Below are positions 1-6,403 of a stretch of 10,391 nt of DNA, one piece after another. This stretch comes from DHVE2 group archaeon (lineage in GTDB: Archaea; Thermoplasmatota; Thermoplasmata; Thermoplasmatales; Aciduliprofundaceae). The position numbers and the translations under genes were made by a program. The stretch is taken from positions 1 through 10,391 of the forward strand of contig JALSPD010000107.1 in NCBI GenBank assembly GCA_026986135.1, given 5' to 3'. The notes under the pieces are model-generated. The model ran no database searches, was not told the origin of the DNA, and was given only the letters and a program-made list of their open reading frames with translations. Within the stretch, counting starts at the first letter, position 1, and each line of letters begins with the position of its first letter.

Positions 1-2187
1 GTCGGAGGTCTCTTTAACCGAAATATGATAATTCCGCACATGCTCAAGAATATTCTCAAGATCTATCAGGTGATGATAATGTGTGGCAAAAATTGTTCTC
101 GCCTTTATCTCATTGTGGATGTACTCAGTAACACTCCATGCTATAGCAAGACCATCGTAGGTGCTCGTGCCCCGTCCAATTTCATCAAGGAGTATCAAAG
201 ATCGCTCCGTGGCTGTGTTTATTATGTTCGCCACCTCTATCATCTCCACCATAAATGTTGATCTGCCCCTTGTTATATCATCGCTTGCACCCACCCTGGT
301 GTATATGCGATCCACAAGACCTATCTTAGCGTAGGAAGCGGGCACAAAGGAGCCCATCTGGGCCATAATCACAATAAGGGCAACCTGCCTCATGTATGTG
401 CTCTTTCCAGCCATGTTGGGTCCAGTTAATATTATGAACCTCGCCTCACTGTTAATTCGTGTATCGTTTGGAACAAAATCAACATAAAGCTCCACTACAG
501 GATGTCTTCCATCCCTTATCTCAATATCAAGGCTTTCATCAACACGTGGTCTTATATAATCCCTCTCAGCGGCAATTGTGGCAAAGTTGAGCAGCACATC
601 AAGGATAGCTATTTTTCTGGCTGCATCTTTTATCAATTTTGAATATCTGGAAAGTTCTTCAATTATTTCAGAAAATATGGATTTTTCAAGCTCCATAACC
701 TGTTCCTTTGCGCTGAGAATTCTGTATTCCAGGTCCTTTAATTCATCAGTTATGAACCTCTCGGAATTCTTAAGGGTTTGCTTTCTTCGGTATCGCTGAG
801 GCACCTTGCTTAAATTCGCCTTGCTAACCTCTATGTAATAGCCCATAACATCGTTATACCCTATCTTCAAACTTTTTATACCTGTCCTTCTACGCTCTTC
901 AGCTTCCATTTTCGCTATGAGTTGCTTTGCATCCCTCATAACAGTGCGATACATATCAAGCTCCTCGTTAAATCCCTCTCTTATCACACCATCTCCCAGT
1001 GTGCAGTCACATTCAATTGCCCTGTCCAGCAAATCAACCACACCTTCCAGCTCACGGGATATGGAGAGAGACCTCAAAAGTGGAGCTTCAAAATCAAAAT
1101 TTAATGAAAGAGCATTTCTAAGACTTTCCCTCAGATTTATAAGATCACGCGGAGATGCCTTTCCAATTGAAATGCGCGATTCTATTCTCTCAATATCCTT
1201 TATTTCAGAAATTATCTTTCCCATCCCCTCCCGTTCTGTTGCATTTTTCAGAAGTTCTTCAACAGCATCCAGACGCCTTTCAATTTCGTGCGGGTCTAAA
1301 AGTGGCTTCTCCATCCATCTGCGAAGCATTCTGGCGCCCATGGGGGTACGGGTACGATTCATCGCTCCATAAAGAGTGAACTTTTCATCGCCCACAAAAC
1401 TTTTGAAAATCTCAAGATTCCTTAGTGTGGTTGAGTCAAGAATGAGGAACTTCTCACTGAAATAACCGCTAAGAGAATCAACATTTTTGAGGGAACTTCT
1501 TGTATTCTCCTTTGCGTATTTAAGCACCGCCCCTGCCGCCCTAAGCGCCCTTTCGCCAAGACCAAAACCATCAAGACTAACAACATTGAAGTGCTCTTTA
1601 AGAACGGTGGTGAAATCATCAAAATAATCATCCTCAAAAACCTTGATTATGGTATCGTAATCAATGTTCAACCCTGAGGAGTTATTCACCAGTATCTCCG
1701 CAGGTGCAATGCGCAAAATCTCGGCTCTAAGTTCATACTCTCCAAGTTCACCTGCAAAAAACTCCCCCGTGGATATATCAAGGGCAGCAAATCCAAACAC
1801 ACCGTTTTTACCGTATATACCCATAAGAAAGTTATTCTCCTCCCCCAGTAAAGACTCCTCTATTAGCGTCCCCGGGGTAACTATCCTCACAACATCTCTC
1901 TTAACAAGACCTTTTGCTTTTTTTGGATCTTCAAGCTGCTCACATATTGCTACAGAATATCCCTTTTTAACCAATCGGGAAAGATACGCCTCAAGGGCAT
2001 GATGGGGTATTCCAGCCATTGGTACAGGCTCGTCCTTACTCCTGCGTGTAAGCACTATATTGAGTTCTTTTGAAACAAGCTTTGCATCCTCATCAAAAGT
2101 CTCGTAGAAATCACCGACTCTGAAAAAGAGAATTTTATCGCGATATCGGGACTTTATTCTGTAGTACTGCTCCATAAGGGGAGTCAT
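1..2187 (-). CDS. mutS: DNA mismatch repair protein MutS (3' end outside window)
   Basis: MutS binds mispaired or looped bases and uses its ABC-type ATPase to signal repair, normally with MutL. The minus-strand reading shows the N-terminal mismatch-binding signature GDFYE (Phe27-x-Glu29, near 2101-2115), a long lever/clamp region, and the ATPase: Walker A GPNMAGKST (about 397-423, residue about 589), Walker B LILLDEIGRGTST (about 165-201) and the switch FATHYH. At least 729 residues are visible; full MutS proteins are usually 800-900, so roughly the last 100 lie beyond position 1. I chose ATG at 2187 (MTPLMEQYY, matching the usual TPMM-QY family start), because a TATA-like TTTAATA lies 26 nt upstream and implies a leaderless mRNA. 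The in-frame ATG at 2208 would add seven residues and is possible. The gene is divergent from the beta-helix gene. Identity is seen directly from the motifs; only the start is uncertain. Confidence 0.96.
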   Translation of the reverse strand, partial: MTPLMEQYYRIKSRYRDKILFFRVGDFYETFDEDAKLVSKELNIVLTRRSKDEPVPMAGIPHHALEAYLSRLVKKGYSVAICEQLEDPKKAKGLVKRDVVRIVTPGTLIEESLLGEENNFLMGIYGKNGVFGFAALDISTGEFFAGELGEYELRAEILRIAPAEILVNNSSGLNIDYDTIIKVFEDDYFDDFTTVLKEHFNVVSLDGFGLGERALRAAGAVLKYAKENTRSSLKNVDSLSGYFSEKFLILDSTTLRNLEIFKSFVGDEKFTLYGAMNRTRTPMGARMLRRWMEKPLLDPHEIERRLDAVEELLKNATEREGMGKIISEIKDIERIESRISIGKASPRDLINLRESLRNALSLNFDFEAPLLRSLSISRELEGVVDLLDRAIECDCTLGDGVIREGFNEELDMYRTVMRDAKQLIAKMEAEERRRTGIKSLKIGYNDVMGYYIEVSKANLSKVPQRYRRKQTLKNSERFITDELKDLEYRILSAKEQVMELEKSIFSEIIEELSRYSKLIKDAARKIAILDVLLNFATIAAERDYIRPRVDESLDIEIRDGRHPVVELYVDFVPNDTRINSEARFIILTGPNMAGKSTYMRQVALIVIMAQMGSFVPASYAKIGLVDRIYTRVGASDDITRGRSTFMVEMIEVANIINTATERSLILLDEIGRGTSTYDGLAIAWSVTEYIHNEIKARTIFATHYHHLIDLENILEHVRNYHISVKETSD

Positions 2188-2209
2188 TGTCTCAACATTA
2201 CAGCACATC

Positions 2210-2216
2210 TATTAAA
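2210..2216 (-). promoter_or_regulatory. TATA box for mutS
   Basis: The minus strand reads TTTAATA here, centred 26 nt before the ATG at 2187. No clear ribosome binding site precedes that ATG, so a leaderless transcript is the simplest reading. If the start is instead at 2208, this element is too close and the promoter lies elsewhere. Confidence 0.45.
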
Positions 2217-2270
2217 CTTTTTGAGAGCTTATCTTTCAAAATCAAAAATATGAATTAAAACAACAAAAAA

Positions 2271-2278
2271 TTAATATA
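2271..2278 (+). promoter_or_regulatory. TATA box for the beta-helix gene
   Basis: TTAATATA follows an A-rich stretch (2255-2270) that could act as a BRE-like or flexible upstream element. Transcription would start near 2300, just at the Shine-Dalgarno sequence GGAGGG (2300-2305) that serves the ATG at 2312. The leader would be only about ten nucleotides long, which is typical of archaea. It shares a roughly 120-bp divergent region with the mutS promoter. Confidence 0.5.
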
Positions 2279-2311
2279 CAATGCTTCCGGTGTTTATGTG
2301 GAGGGAGATGA

Positions 2312-3742
2312 ATGAAAAGATTTGTTCAGACAACAATAGCGATGGCCCTGATTTACCTGGTGTTTTTTTCAATCCTGGTTTTTTCAAATGCATCAGGTCA
2401 GGGATCTGTGGGAGCGCAAAATAGAATTAAAACACCGTTCGCACCCATTAAAATAAACAACAATACCGAACTACAAGAAATGGCTCAGAACGAGGGCTGG
2501 GAAGGTAGTGGAACAACAAACGATCCATATATCATTCAGGATTACGAGATAGATGCCCATGGTGGAGGATACGGAATATTTATAGGAAACACCACACTGA
2601 TACTCAAAATATACAATGTGACCATATACAACGCAACCTACCACTCCATGCCATACAACAGTGGAGGAGGGGTTGTGCTTTACAATGTGCACGATGTAAG
2701 TGTAGGGCATTCAGTCATACACCACTGCAATTACGGAGTGTATGTGAGAGGAGGAGGCTGGAGCTCTGTGATTTCCAATAAAATAAGAAACAACACATAC
2801 GGTATCTACATATATTCTGCCACATACATGTGGATTGCAGGCAACAACATCTCCTACAACAGAGGAGGAATAGGCGAGTCCTCATCATACTCAACTACAA
2901 TATATCATAACGATATATACAAAAACGGTGCAAACCATGGAATTTCCATAACATCAAGCTTGAAGGGTGATTTCATAGATAGTAACAGGATAATGTTCAC
3001 TACGGGTAACGGTGATGGAATCCACATCTCTGGAAGTTCTATTTCGCAGCAGATTGATGGCATTGAGATAAGGTACAACGAAATCTACAACAACTCCGGT
3101 CAGGGGATATACATAGCATACACAAACGGCACATGGATACACTATAACTCAATTCACAACAACACCTATTCGGGCATATACATGTACAGCGGCGTGTACA
3201 ACACAACCATTGAAAACAACACAATCTCAGGAAACACTAAGAATGGCGTGGATGTATATCCGTACACCACATACGATGTGGAGCATACAACGATAAAATA
3301 CAACAACATATCCTTCAACTACATAGGGGTGAATATGGAGAGAAATTCATACGATGGCAGAATATTCAACAACACCGGACTGGGTGTGGATCTCTCCAAT
3401 ACCGCGAACGATATCTGGGTGTACAACAATTCTTTCTACTACAATAACGGAGCAACCGATACCTACGATGCCACTCACATCCAGGCGCACGATGCGGGAA
3501 GCCACAACAGATGGAACACCACATACGGCAATTTCTGGTACGATTGGGCCAACAACAACGACACAAACGATCAGGATCATGATGGATTCGTGGACTGGCC
3601 CTACAGAATTGATGGCACAGCAAATTCAGAGGATGCCTATCCCCTGGCAAATCCTGCGGTGGTCCCGGAGTTGAATCCTGAGATTGTCCTTCTGGCTGGA
3701 GCGCTGGCAATAGTGTACCTTATGAGAAGGAAAGAATCATAA
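2312..3742 (+). CDS. Secreted NosD-like right-handed beta-helix surface protein with VPxxxP C-terminal sorting signal
   Basis: A 476-residue protein with a signal peptide (Lys2/Arg3, hydrophobic 8-25, small residues about 26-32). The segment at 41-100 (TPFAPIKI, then GSGTTNDPYIIQDYEIDA) is the entry motif of archaeal NosD-type beta-helix proteins. Residues about 80-380 are repeated rungs of the form xxIxxNxIxxNxxGIxI (parallel beta-helix, PbH1-like). The closing part, GNFWYDWANNND then D-DGFVDWPYRIDG and DAYPL, is the usual end of this family. At least 16 N-x-S/T sequons in the mature part suggest heavy N-glycosylation. The C-terminus has VPELNP (451-456), a hydrophobic segment (457-470) and RRK (472-474), which fits an archaeosortase tripartite signal or else a plain membrane anchor. 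The protein should sit on the outer cell surface. The substrate is unknown; similarity to NosD of nitrous oxide reductase is only in the fold. GGAGGG at 2300-2305 fixes the start. Confidence 0.9.
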   Translation: MKRFVQTTIAMALIYLVFFSILVFSNASGQGSVGAQNRIKTPFAPIKINNNTELQEMAQNEGWEGSGTTNDPYIIQDYEIDAHGGGYGIFIGNTTLILKIYNVTIYNATYHSMPYNSGGGVVLYNVHDVSVGHSVIHHCNYGVYVRGGGWSSVISNKIRNNTYGIYIYSATYMWIAGNNISYNRGGIGESSSYSTTIYHNDIYKNGANHGISITSSLKGDFIDSNRIMFTTGNGDGIHISGSSISQQIDGIEIRYNEIYNNSGQGIYIAYTNGTWIHYNSIHNNTYSGIYMYSGVYNTTIENNTISGNTKNGVDVYPYTTYDVEHTTIKYNNISFNYIGVNMERNSYDGRIFNNTGLGVDLSNTANDIWVYNNSFYYNNGATDTYDATHIQAHDAGSHNRWNTTYGNFWYDWANNNDTNDQDHDGFVDWPYRIDGTANSEDAYPLANPAVVPELNPEIVLLAGALAIVYLMRRKES

Positions 3743-3757
3743 TCCTCTCCCATTTTA

Positions 3758-3774
3758 TGGTAAAAATTTTACCA
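3758..3774. repeat. Perfect 17-bp palindrome upstream of TATA box (candidate operator)
   Basis: TGGTAAAA, one A, then TTTTACCA: two 8-bp arms with perfect symmetry. It begins 16 bp after the beta-helix stop and ends 4 bp before the TATA box of the next gene. That position suits a transcription-factor site over the BRE/TATA region. A role in terminating the upstream transcript is possible but less likely, since the hairpin would be A/T rich and lacks a following T-run. Confidence 0.5.
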
Positions 3775-3778
3775 CTGG

Positions 3779-3787
3779 TTTTAAATA
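3779..3787 (+). promoter_or_regulatory. TATA box giving a leaderless transcript for the membrane protein gene
   Basis: TTTTAAATA is centred at 3783, exactly 26 nt before the GTG start at 3809. This is the spacing at which archaeal RNA polymerase initiates, so the mRNA probably begins at or next to its start codon. Confidence 0.6.
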
Positions 3788-3808
3788 GGCACGATAGGAT
3801 TGTGATGG

Positions 3809-4765
3809 GTGAAGGAAAGCATAAAAGGTGCAATTATTCTCTCGCTTCTATCCCCATTCTTCGCAGAGGTGCTGAGTGGCTCCACGCCACCCTCTGAGGC
3901 CATAGCCAATCCACTTTCTTTTCCACTTCTCTGGGCATATTACGGTTCCGGGGTAATCCTCCTAAGAGAACTATGGGTCAGGAAAAATCCCACCCCTATG
4001 GGGCTAATGCTCATTGGATTCTCGTATGGTATCATGGAGGAGGGACTCTTCATAAAATCATGGTTTGACCCGCACTGGATGGACCTTGGAATCCTTGGGA
4101 CCTACGGAAGAATATGGGGAATCAATACGGTATGGGCAACCTGGCTCACAATATTTCACGGGTTCATGAGTGTGTGGGTTCCCATTACGGTTTTTAATCT
4201 GATCTACCCCAATCTGGCCAAAGAGAAACTCATAGGAAAGAGAGGCACCTTATTGCTCCTGGTAATTTTCACCCTGATGGCAATACTCATGTTCTTCGGC
4301 CTCAATCCATACATGCCACCGCTGCCCCAATATTCACTTGCAGCTTTACTGGCAGTTATAACATTGTACTTTTCCACAAAATTCAAACTATCACCCCTGG
4401 GAGAAAAAAGATTGAGCGCGCTCACAAAGAGACCTTTCGTTCTGGGTCTTCTGTACTCAATTGCAATGTTCATCATCTTCGTTTTCATACCCTACACAGA
4501 CATACCTTTTCCAGTACCAATTGTCCTTGGAATTCCCCTCGCAATACTATTTTTCCAGGTGCAGGTGGGAAAGAAAGAGAGGTATGTACAGCGAATTCTG
4601 CTCGGCTCACTATCATTCTGGCTTCTTTTTTACGATTTTGCCCTCTTCACCATGGGCTACCCTCTGGAGCTGGCATTCGGAGTGATAACCTACGGCACCC
4701 TTTTTTACATATACTCCAAAAGATTCTGCATAGGATGGAAGGAATGCATGCGAAGCGAGCGGTAA
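3809..4765 (+). CDS. Polytopic membrane protein of unknown function, with Glu-Glu and His motifs
   Basis: A 318-residue, strongly hydrophobic protein with about eight or nine membrane segments (roughly 5-22, 38-54, 64-82, 104-132, 147-165, 175-190, 209-228, 234-252, 262-303). The N-terminal half holds polar residues in or beside helices: Glu20 in FAEVLSGSTPP, Arg53-Glu54, Glu77-Glu78 in GIMEEGLFIKSWFDPHW, Asp92, Arg101 and His117 in IFHGFM. I recall similar uncharacterised membrane proteins in bacteria that keep this EEG...KS.FDP.W.DLG block; this is memory, not a search. The EE plus His arrangement loosely resembles CPBP intramembrane proteases, but the Arg of EExxxR is absent, so I give no enzymatic call. 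The GTG start is forced: TGA lies two codons upstream, and the ATG at 3805 is in another frame. The TATA box spacing supports it. Confidence 0.8.
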   Translation: MKESIKGAIILSLLSPFFAEVLSGSTPPSEAIANPLSFPLLWAYYGSGVILLRELWVRKNPTPMGLMLIGFSYGIMEEGLFIKSWFDPHWMDLGILGTYGRIWGINTVWATWLTIFHGFMSVWVPITVFNLIYPNLAKEKLIGKRGTLLLLVIFTLMAILMFFGLNPYMPPLPQYSLAALLAVITLYFSTKFKLSPLGEKRLSALTKRPFVLGLLYSIAMFIIFVFIPYTDIPFPVPIVLGIPLAILFFQVQVGKKERYVQRILLGSLSFWLLFYDFALFTMGYPLELAFGVITYGTLFYIYSKRFCIGWKECMRSER

Positions 4766-4766
4766 G

Positions 4767-4774
4767 TTTAATTA
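4767..4774 (+). promoter_or_regulatory. Possible TATA box for the isocitrate dehydrogenase-family gene
   Basis: TTTAATTA lies directly after the stop codon of the membrane protein gene. Transcription would begin near 4796, followed by the ribosome-binding-like AGGTGAT (4797-4803). The gene may therefore be expressed independently as well as by read-through across the short gap from its neighbour. Confidence 0.4.
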
Positions 4775-4807
4775 TTGAAAGGCAATATTGCGGCAAAGGT
4801 GATGGTG

Positions 4808-6010
4808 ATGGATTACGAAAAATACATTGAGGAGGCAAAAAAGCATCTGGAGGAGATTCTGAGAGAACAGATTGAAAGGGTCCATCGTATAAGAAATGAA
4901 GGTGATTGGATTGATTACAGCAAACTTCCAAAGATAATAATAGGGGTTGCTGGTGGAGACGGCATAGGCCCATACATCACGGAACAGGCCCAGAGAGTTC
5001 TGGAATTTCTGCTTCAGGAGGAAATATCTGAGGGCAAGGTTGAATTTCGTAAAATTGAGGGCCTTACCATTGAAAACCGCGTGAAACACATGCAGGCTGT
5101 GCCCGATGATGTTCTTGAGGAAATAAAGAAATGTCATGTTCTTCTAAAGGGACCAACAACCACCCCCAAGAAGGGAGACCCATGGCCAAATATAGAGAGT
5201 GCCAACGTGGCCTTAAGGAGATACCTAGACCTCTTCGCAAACGTCAGGCCGGTAAAGGTACCAGAACTTGGAATAGACTGGGTATTTTTCAGGGAGAACA
5301 CCGAGGGGGCGTACATGCTTGGATCAAAGGGGTTTGCAATTGATGATGAACTGGCAATAGATTTCCGTGTAATTACTGAGCCTGGAGCAGAAAGAATAAT
5401 TCGTCTTGCATTTGAATACGCAAAGAAGAATAACAGAAGAAAAGTGAGTGTAGTAACCAAGGCCAATGTGGTTAAAAAGACAGATGGGTTGTTTTTAAGC
5501 GTAGCCGAAAGGGTTGCAAAGGATTATCCCGAGATTGAATGGGACGACTGGTTCATAGACATAATGACAGCAAAGCTGATTGATCCTGCAAGACGATCAC
5601 AGTTTGATGTCATAGTTCTGCCCAACCTATATGGGGATATACTCACCGACGAAGCTGCGCAGATACAGGGAGGTGTGGGGACAGCAGGGAGTGCAAACAT
5701 AGGAAAGAGATATGCTATGTTTGAGGCAATTCATGGTACCGCTCTGCGCATGGTAAAAGAAGGGCGTGGAAAGTACGCAAATCCAATGAGCATGATAAAG
5801 GCAGGTGCCATGATGCTTGAGCACCTTGGATTCACTGAGAAGGCAAGAAAACTTAACATGGCTATAGACATATGCAACTCCTACGAGAGGAAGATAGTGG
5901 TGACTGGAAGGCCAGATGGCGCCACTGGTGAGGAGATGGCTAACTATGTGATTGAAACCCTCAAAGATGAAAAACTTGAAGAGAAATGGGAAAAATACGC
6001 AAAAAAATAA
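4808..6010 (+). CDS. Isocitrate/isopropylmalate dehydrogenase family protein, probable isocitrate dehydrogenase
   Basis: A 400-residue beta-decarboxylating dehydrogenase that oxidises a 2-hydroxy acid and releases CO2 using NAD(P)+. Family marks are GGDGIGP (49-55), FRENTEGAY (161-169), catalytic-type Tyr169 and Lys218, metal-binding NLYGDILTDEAA (273-284; Asp277, Asp281), GTAGSANIG (291-299) and AIHGTA (307-312). The substrate loop SANVALR (131-137), followed by Arg147 and Arg162, matches the S-x-N-x-x-x-R pocket of isocitrate dehydrogenase (Ser113/Asn115/Arg119 in E. coli) rather than the Leu-containing isopropylmalate pocket. An N-terminal helical extension of about 40 residues precedes the domain. 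After HGTA, the cofactor region reads LRMVKEGRGKYANP, lacking the Lys-Tyr pair typical of NADP enzymes, so cofactor choice is open. The open frame runs back to TTG at 4775, with ATG also at 4802; I chose 4808 for its AGGTGAT site and because MDYEKYIEEA begins the family-like sequence. No leuB or TCA neighbour is visible. Confidence 0.88.
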   Translation: MDYEKYIEEAKKHLEEILREQIERVHRIRNEGDWIDYSKLPKIIIGVAGGDGIGPYITEQAQRVLEFLLQEEISEGKVEFRKIEGLTIENRVKHMQAVPDDVLEEIKKCHVLLKGPTTTPKKGDPWPNIESANVALRRYLDLFANVRPVKVPELGIDWVFFRENTEGAYMLGSKGFAIDDELAIDFRVITEPGAERIIRLAFEYAKKNNRRKVSVVTKANVVKKTDGLFLSVAERVAKDYPEIEWDDWFIDIMTAKLIDPARRSQFDVIVLPNLYGDILTDEAAQIQGGVGTAGSANIGKRYAMFEAIHGTALRMVKEGRGKYANPMSMIKAGAMMLEHLGFTEKARKLNMAIDICNSYERKIVVTGRPDGATGEEMANYVIETLKDEKLEEKWEKYAKK

Positions 6011-6024
6011 TTTTTTAATTTTTT
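6011..6024. terminator. T-rich intergenic terminator between convergent genes
   Basis: Two T6 runs separated by AA follow the dehydrogenase stop. Archaeal RNA polymerase terminates on such U-tracts without needing a hairpin. Only 12 bp separate the two convergent stop codons. On the minus strand, the T7 run that would end the small membrane protein transcript lies inside the last codons of the dehydrogenase gene (about 6001-6007). Confidence 0.6.
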
Positions 6025-6259
6025 ACATTGGCGGCGGTGGTGGCGCCTGAGAGGTTTGCTGTACCTCCTTAGGCCTTACAATTATGTATATAATAAGGCC
6101 TATAAGATTAAGCAGAAGAACAATTATAAGCCACAAAGCGGGACTGGACATGTTTCTCTTCTTTGCATCTTTGTACACCCATATAGCCACCAAAATCCAT
6201 ATTATAAACCACACCGCAGTACAGATTCCCATTCCTGCAAAGGCCAGTAAACCTATCAT
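6023..6259 (-). CDS. Small two-helix membrane protein, YKDAKKR module with poly-proline tail
   Basis: A 78-residue protein with two membrane helices (about 3-28 and 42-62), joined by the basic loop YKDAKKRNMSSP, and a C-terminal tail ending in five prolines. The pattern V-Y-x-DA-K-R...LW...GLIIY..RPK resembles the small membrane domain seen at the start of bacterial phospholipase D-type proteins (PLDc_N-like) and in many short archaeal and bacterial proteins; its function is not established. It is about 70 percent identical, by eye, to the C-terminal 79 residues of the next minus-strand gene, so the pair arose by duplication. The open frame extends to 6355, but I chose ATG at 6259. It has GGGTGATC just upstream, a TATA box at 6291-6300 that would place the transcript start near 6268 (after any longer start), and its methionine aligns with Met201 of the paralogue. 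Confidence 0.8.
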   Translation of the reverse strand: MIGLLAFAGMGICTAVWFIIWILVAIWVYKDAKKRNMSSPALWLIIVLLLNLIGLIIYIIVRPKEVQQTSQAPPPPPM

Positions 6260-6290
6260 GCGATCACCCGCAGGTATATGGCTGAAAAGA

Positions 6291-6300
6291 TATATATAAT
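6291..6300 (-). promoter_or_regulatory. TATA box for the small two-helix protein gene
   Basis: The minus strand reads ATTATATATA. A start about 26 nt downstream would fall near 6268, leaving a leader of about nine nucleotides that contains the GGTGAT ribosome site. This makes the gene independently transcribed rather than only a read-through product of its upstream paralogue. Confidence 0.6.
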
Positions 6301-6355
6301 TTTTGATTATTTTTGGTTTTTGTATGATTAAGAAATATGAGATCAAAGTGAGCAA

Positions 6356-6403
6356 ATTAAAAAGAGAAAATAAGAATAATAAAAATAAATAAATTTTAAA
6401 ATT
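6356..6403 (-). terminator. Long T-rich terminator after the secreted paralogue gene
   Basis: Read on the minus strand, the 48 bases after the TGA stop at 6404-6406 are mostly T, with several T4-T5 runs and almost no G or C. This is what an archaeal intrinsic U-tract terminator looks like, and it would separate the two paralogous transcripts. Confidence 0.55.

Noticed and set aside
917..1372. 151-codon plus-strand open frame
   Set aside because: Lies entirely within mutS on the opposite strand; its Ser/Arg-rich translation has no recognisable motif and mutS is unmistakable.
2560..3480. DNA-level tandem repeats in the beta-helix gene
   Set aside because: Recurrent AACAAC/TACAAC words reflect protein rungs with Asn/Tyr codons; there is no regular repeat unit with spacers, so neither a CRISPR nor a microsatellite.
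3354..3710. Overlapping open frames on both strands in the 3' part of the beta-helix gene
   Set aside because: Low-complexity translations produced by the repeated Asn/Thr/Tyr codons of the real gene; no ribosome site or family motif.
2312..3742. Reading the beta-helix protein as the copper-insertion protein NosD of denitrification
   Set aside because: Only the repeat fold is shared; no nos genes are nearby, and the N- and C-terminal features are those of archaeal surface proteins.
4775..4807. Upstream TTG start for the dehydrogenase
   Set aside because: The TATA box at 4767-4774 would start transcription after it, and the better-placed ATG with AGGTGAT lies at 4808.
6260..6355. Longer N-terminus for the small two-helix protein
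   Set aside because: The TATA box at 6291-6300 lies inside that extension, and the paralogue aligns exactly from the methionine at 6259.
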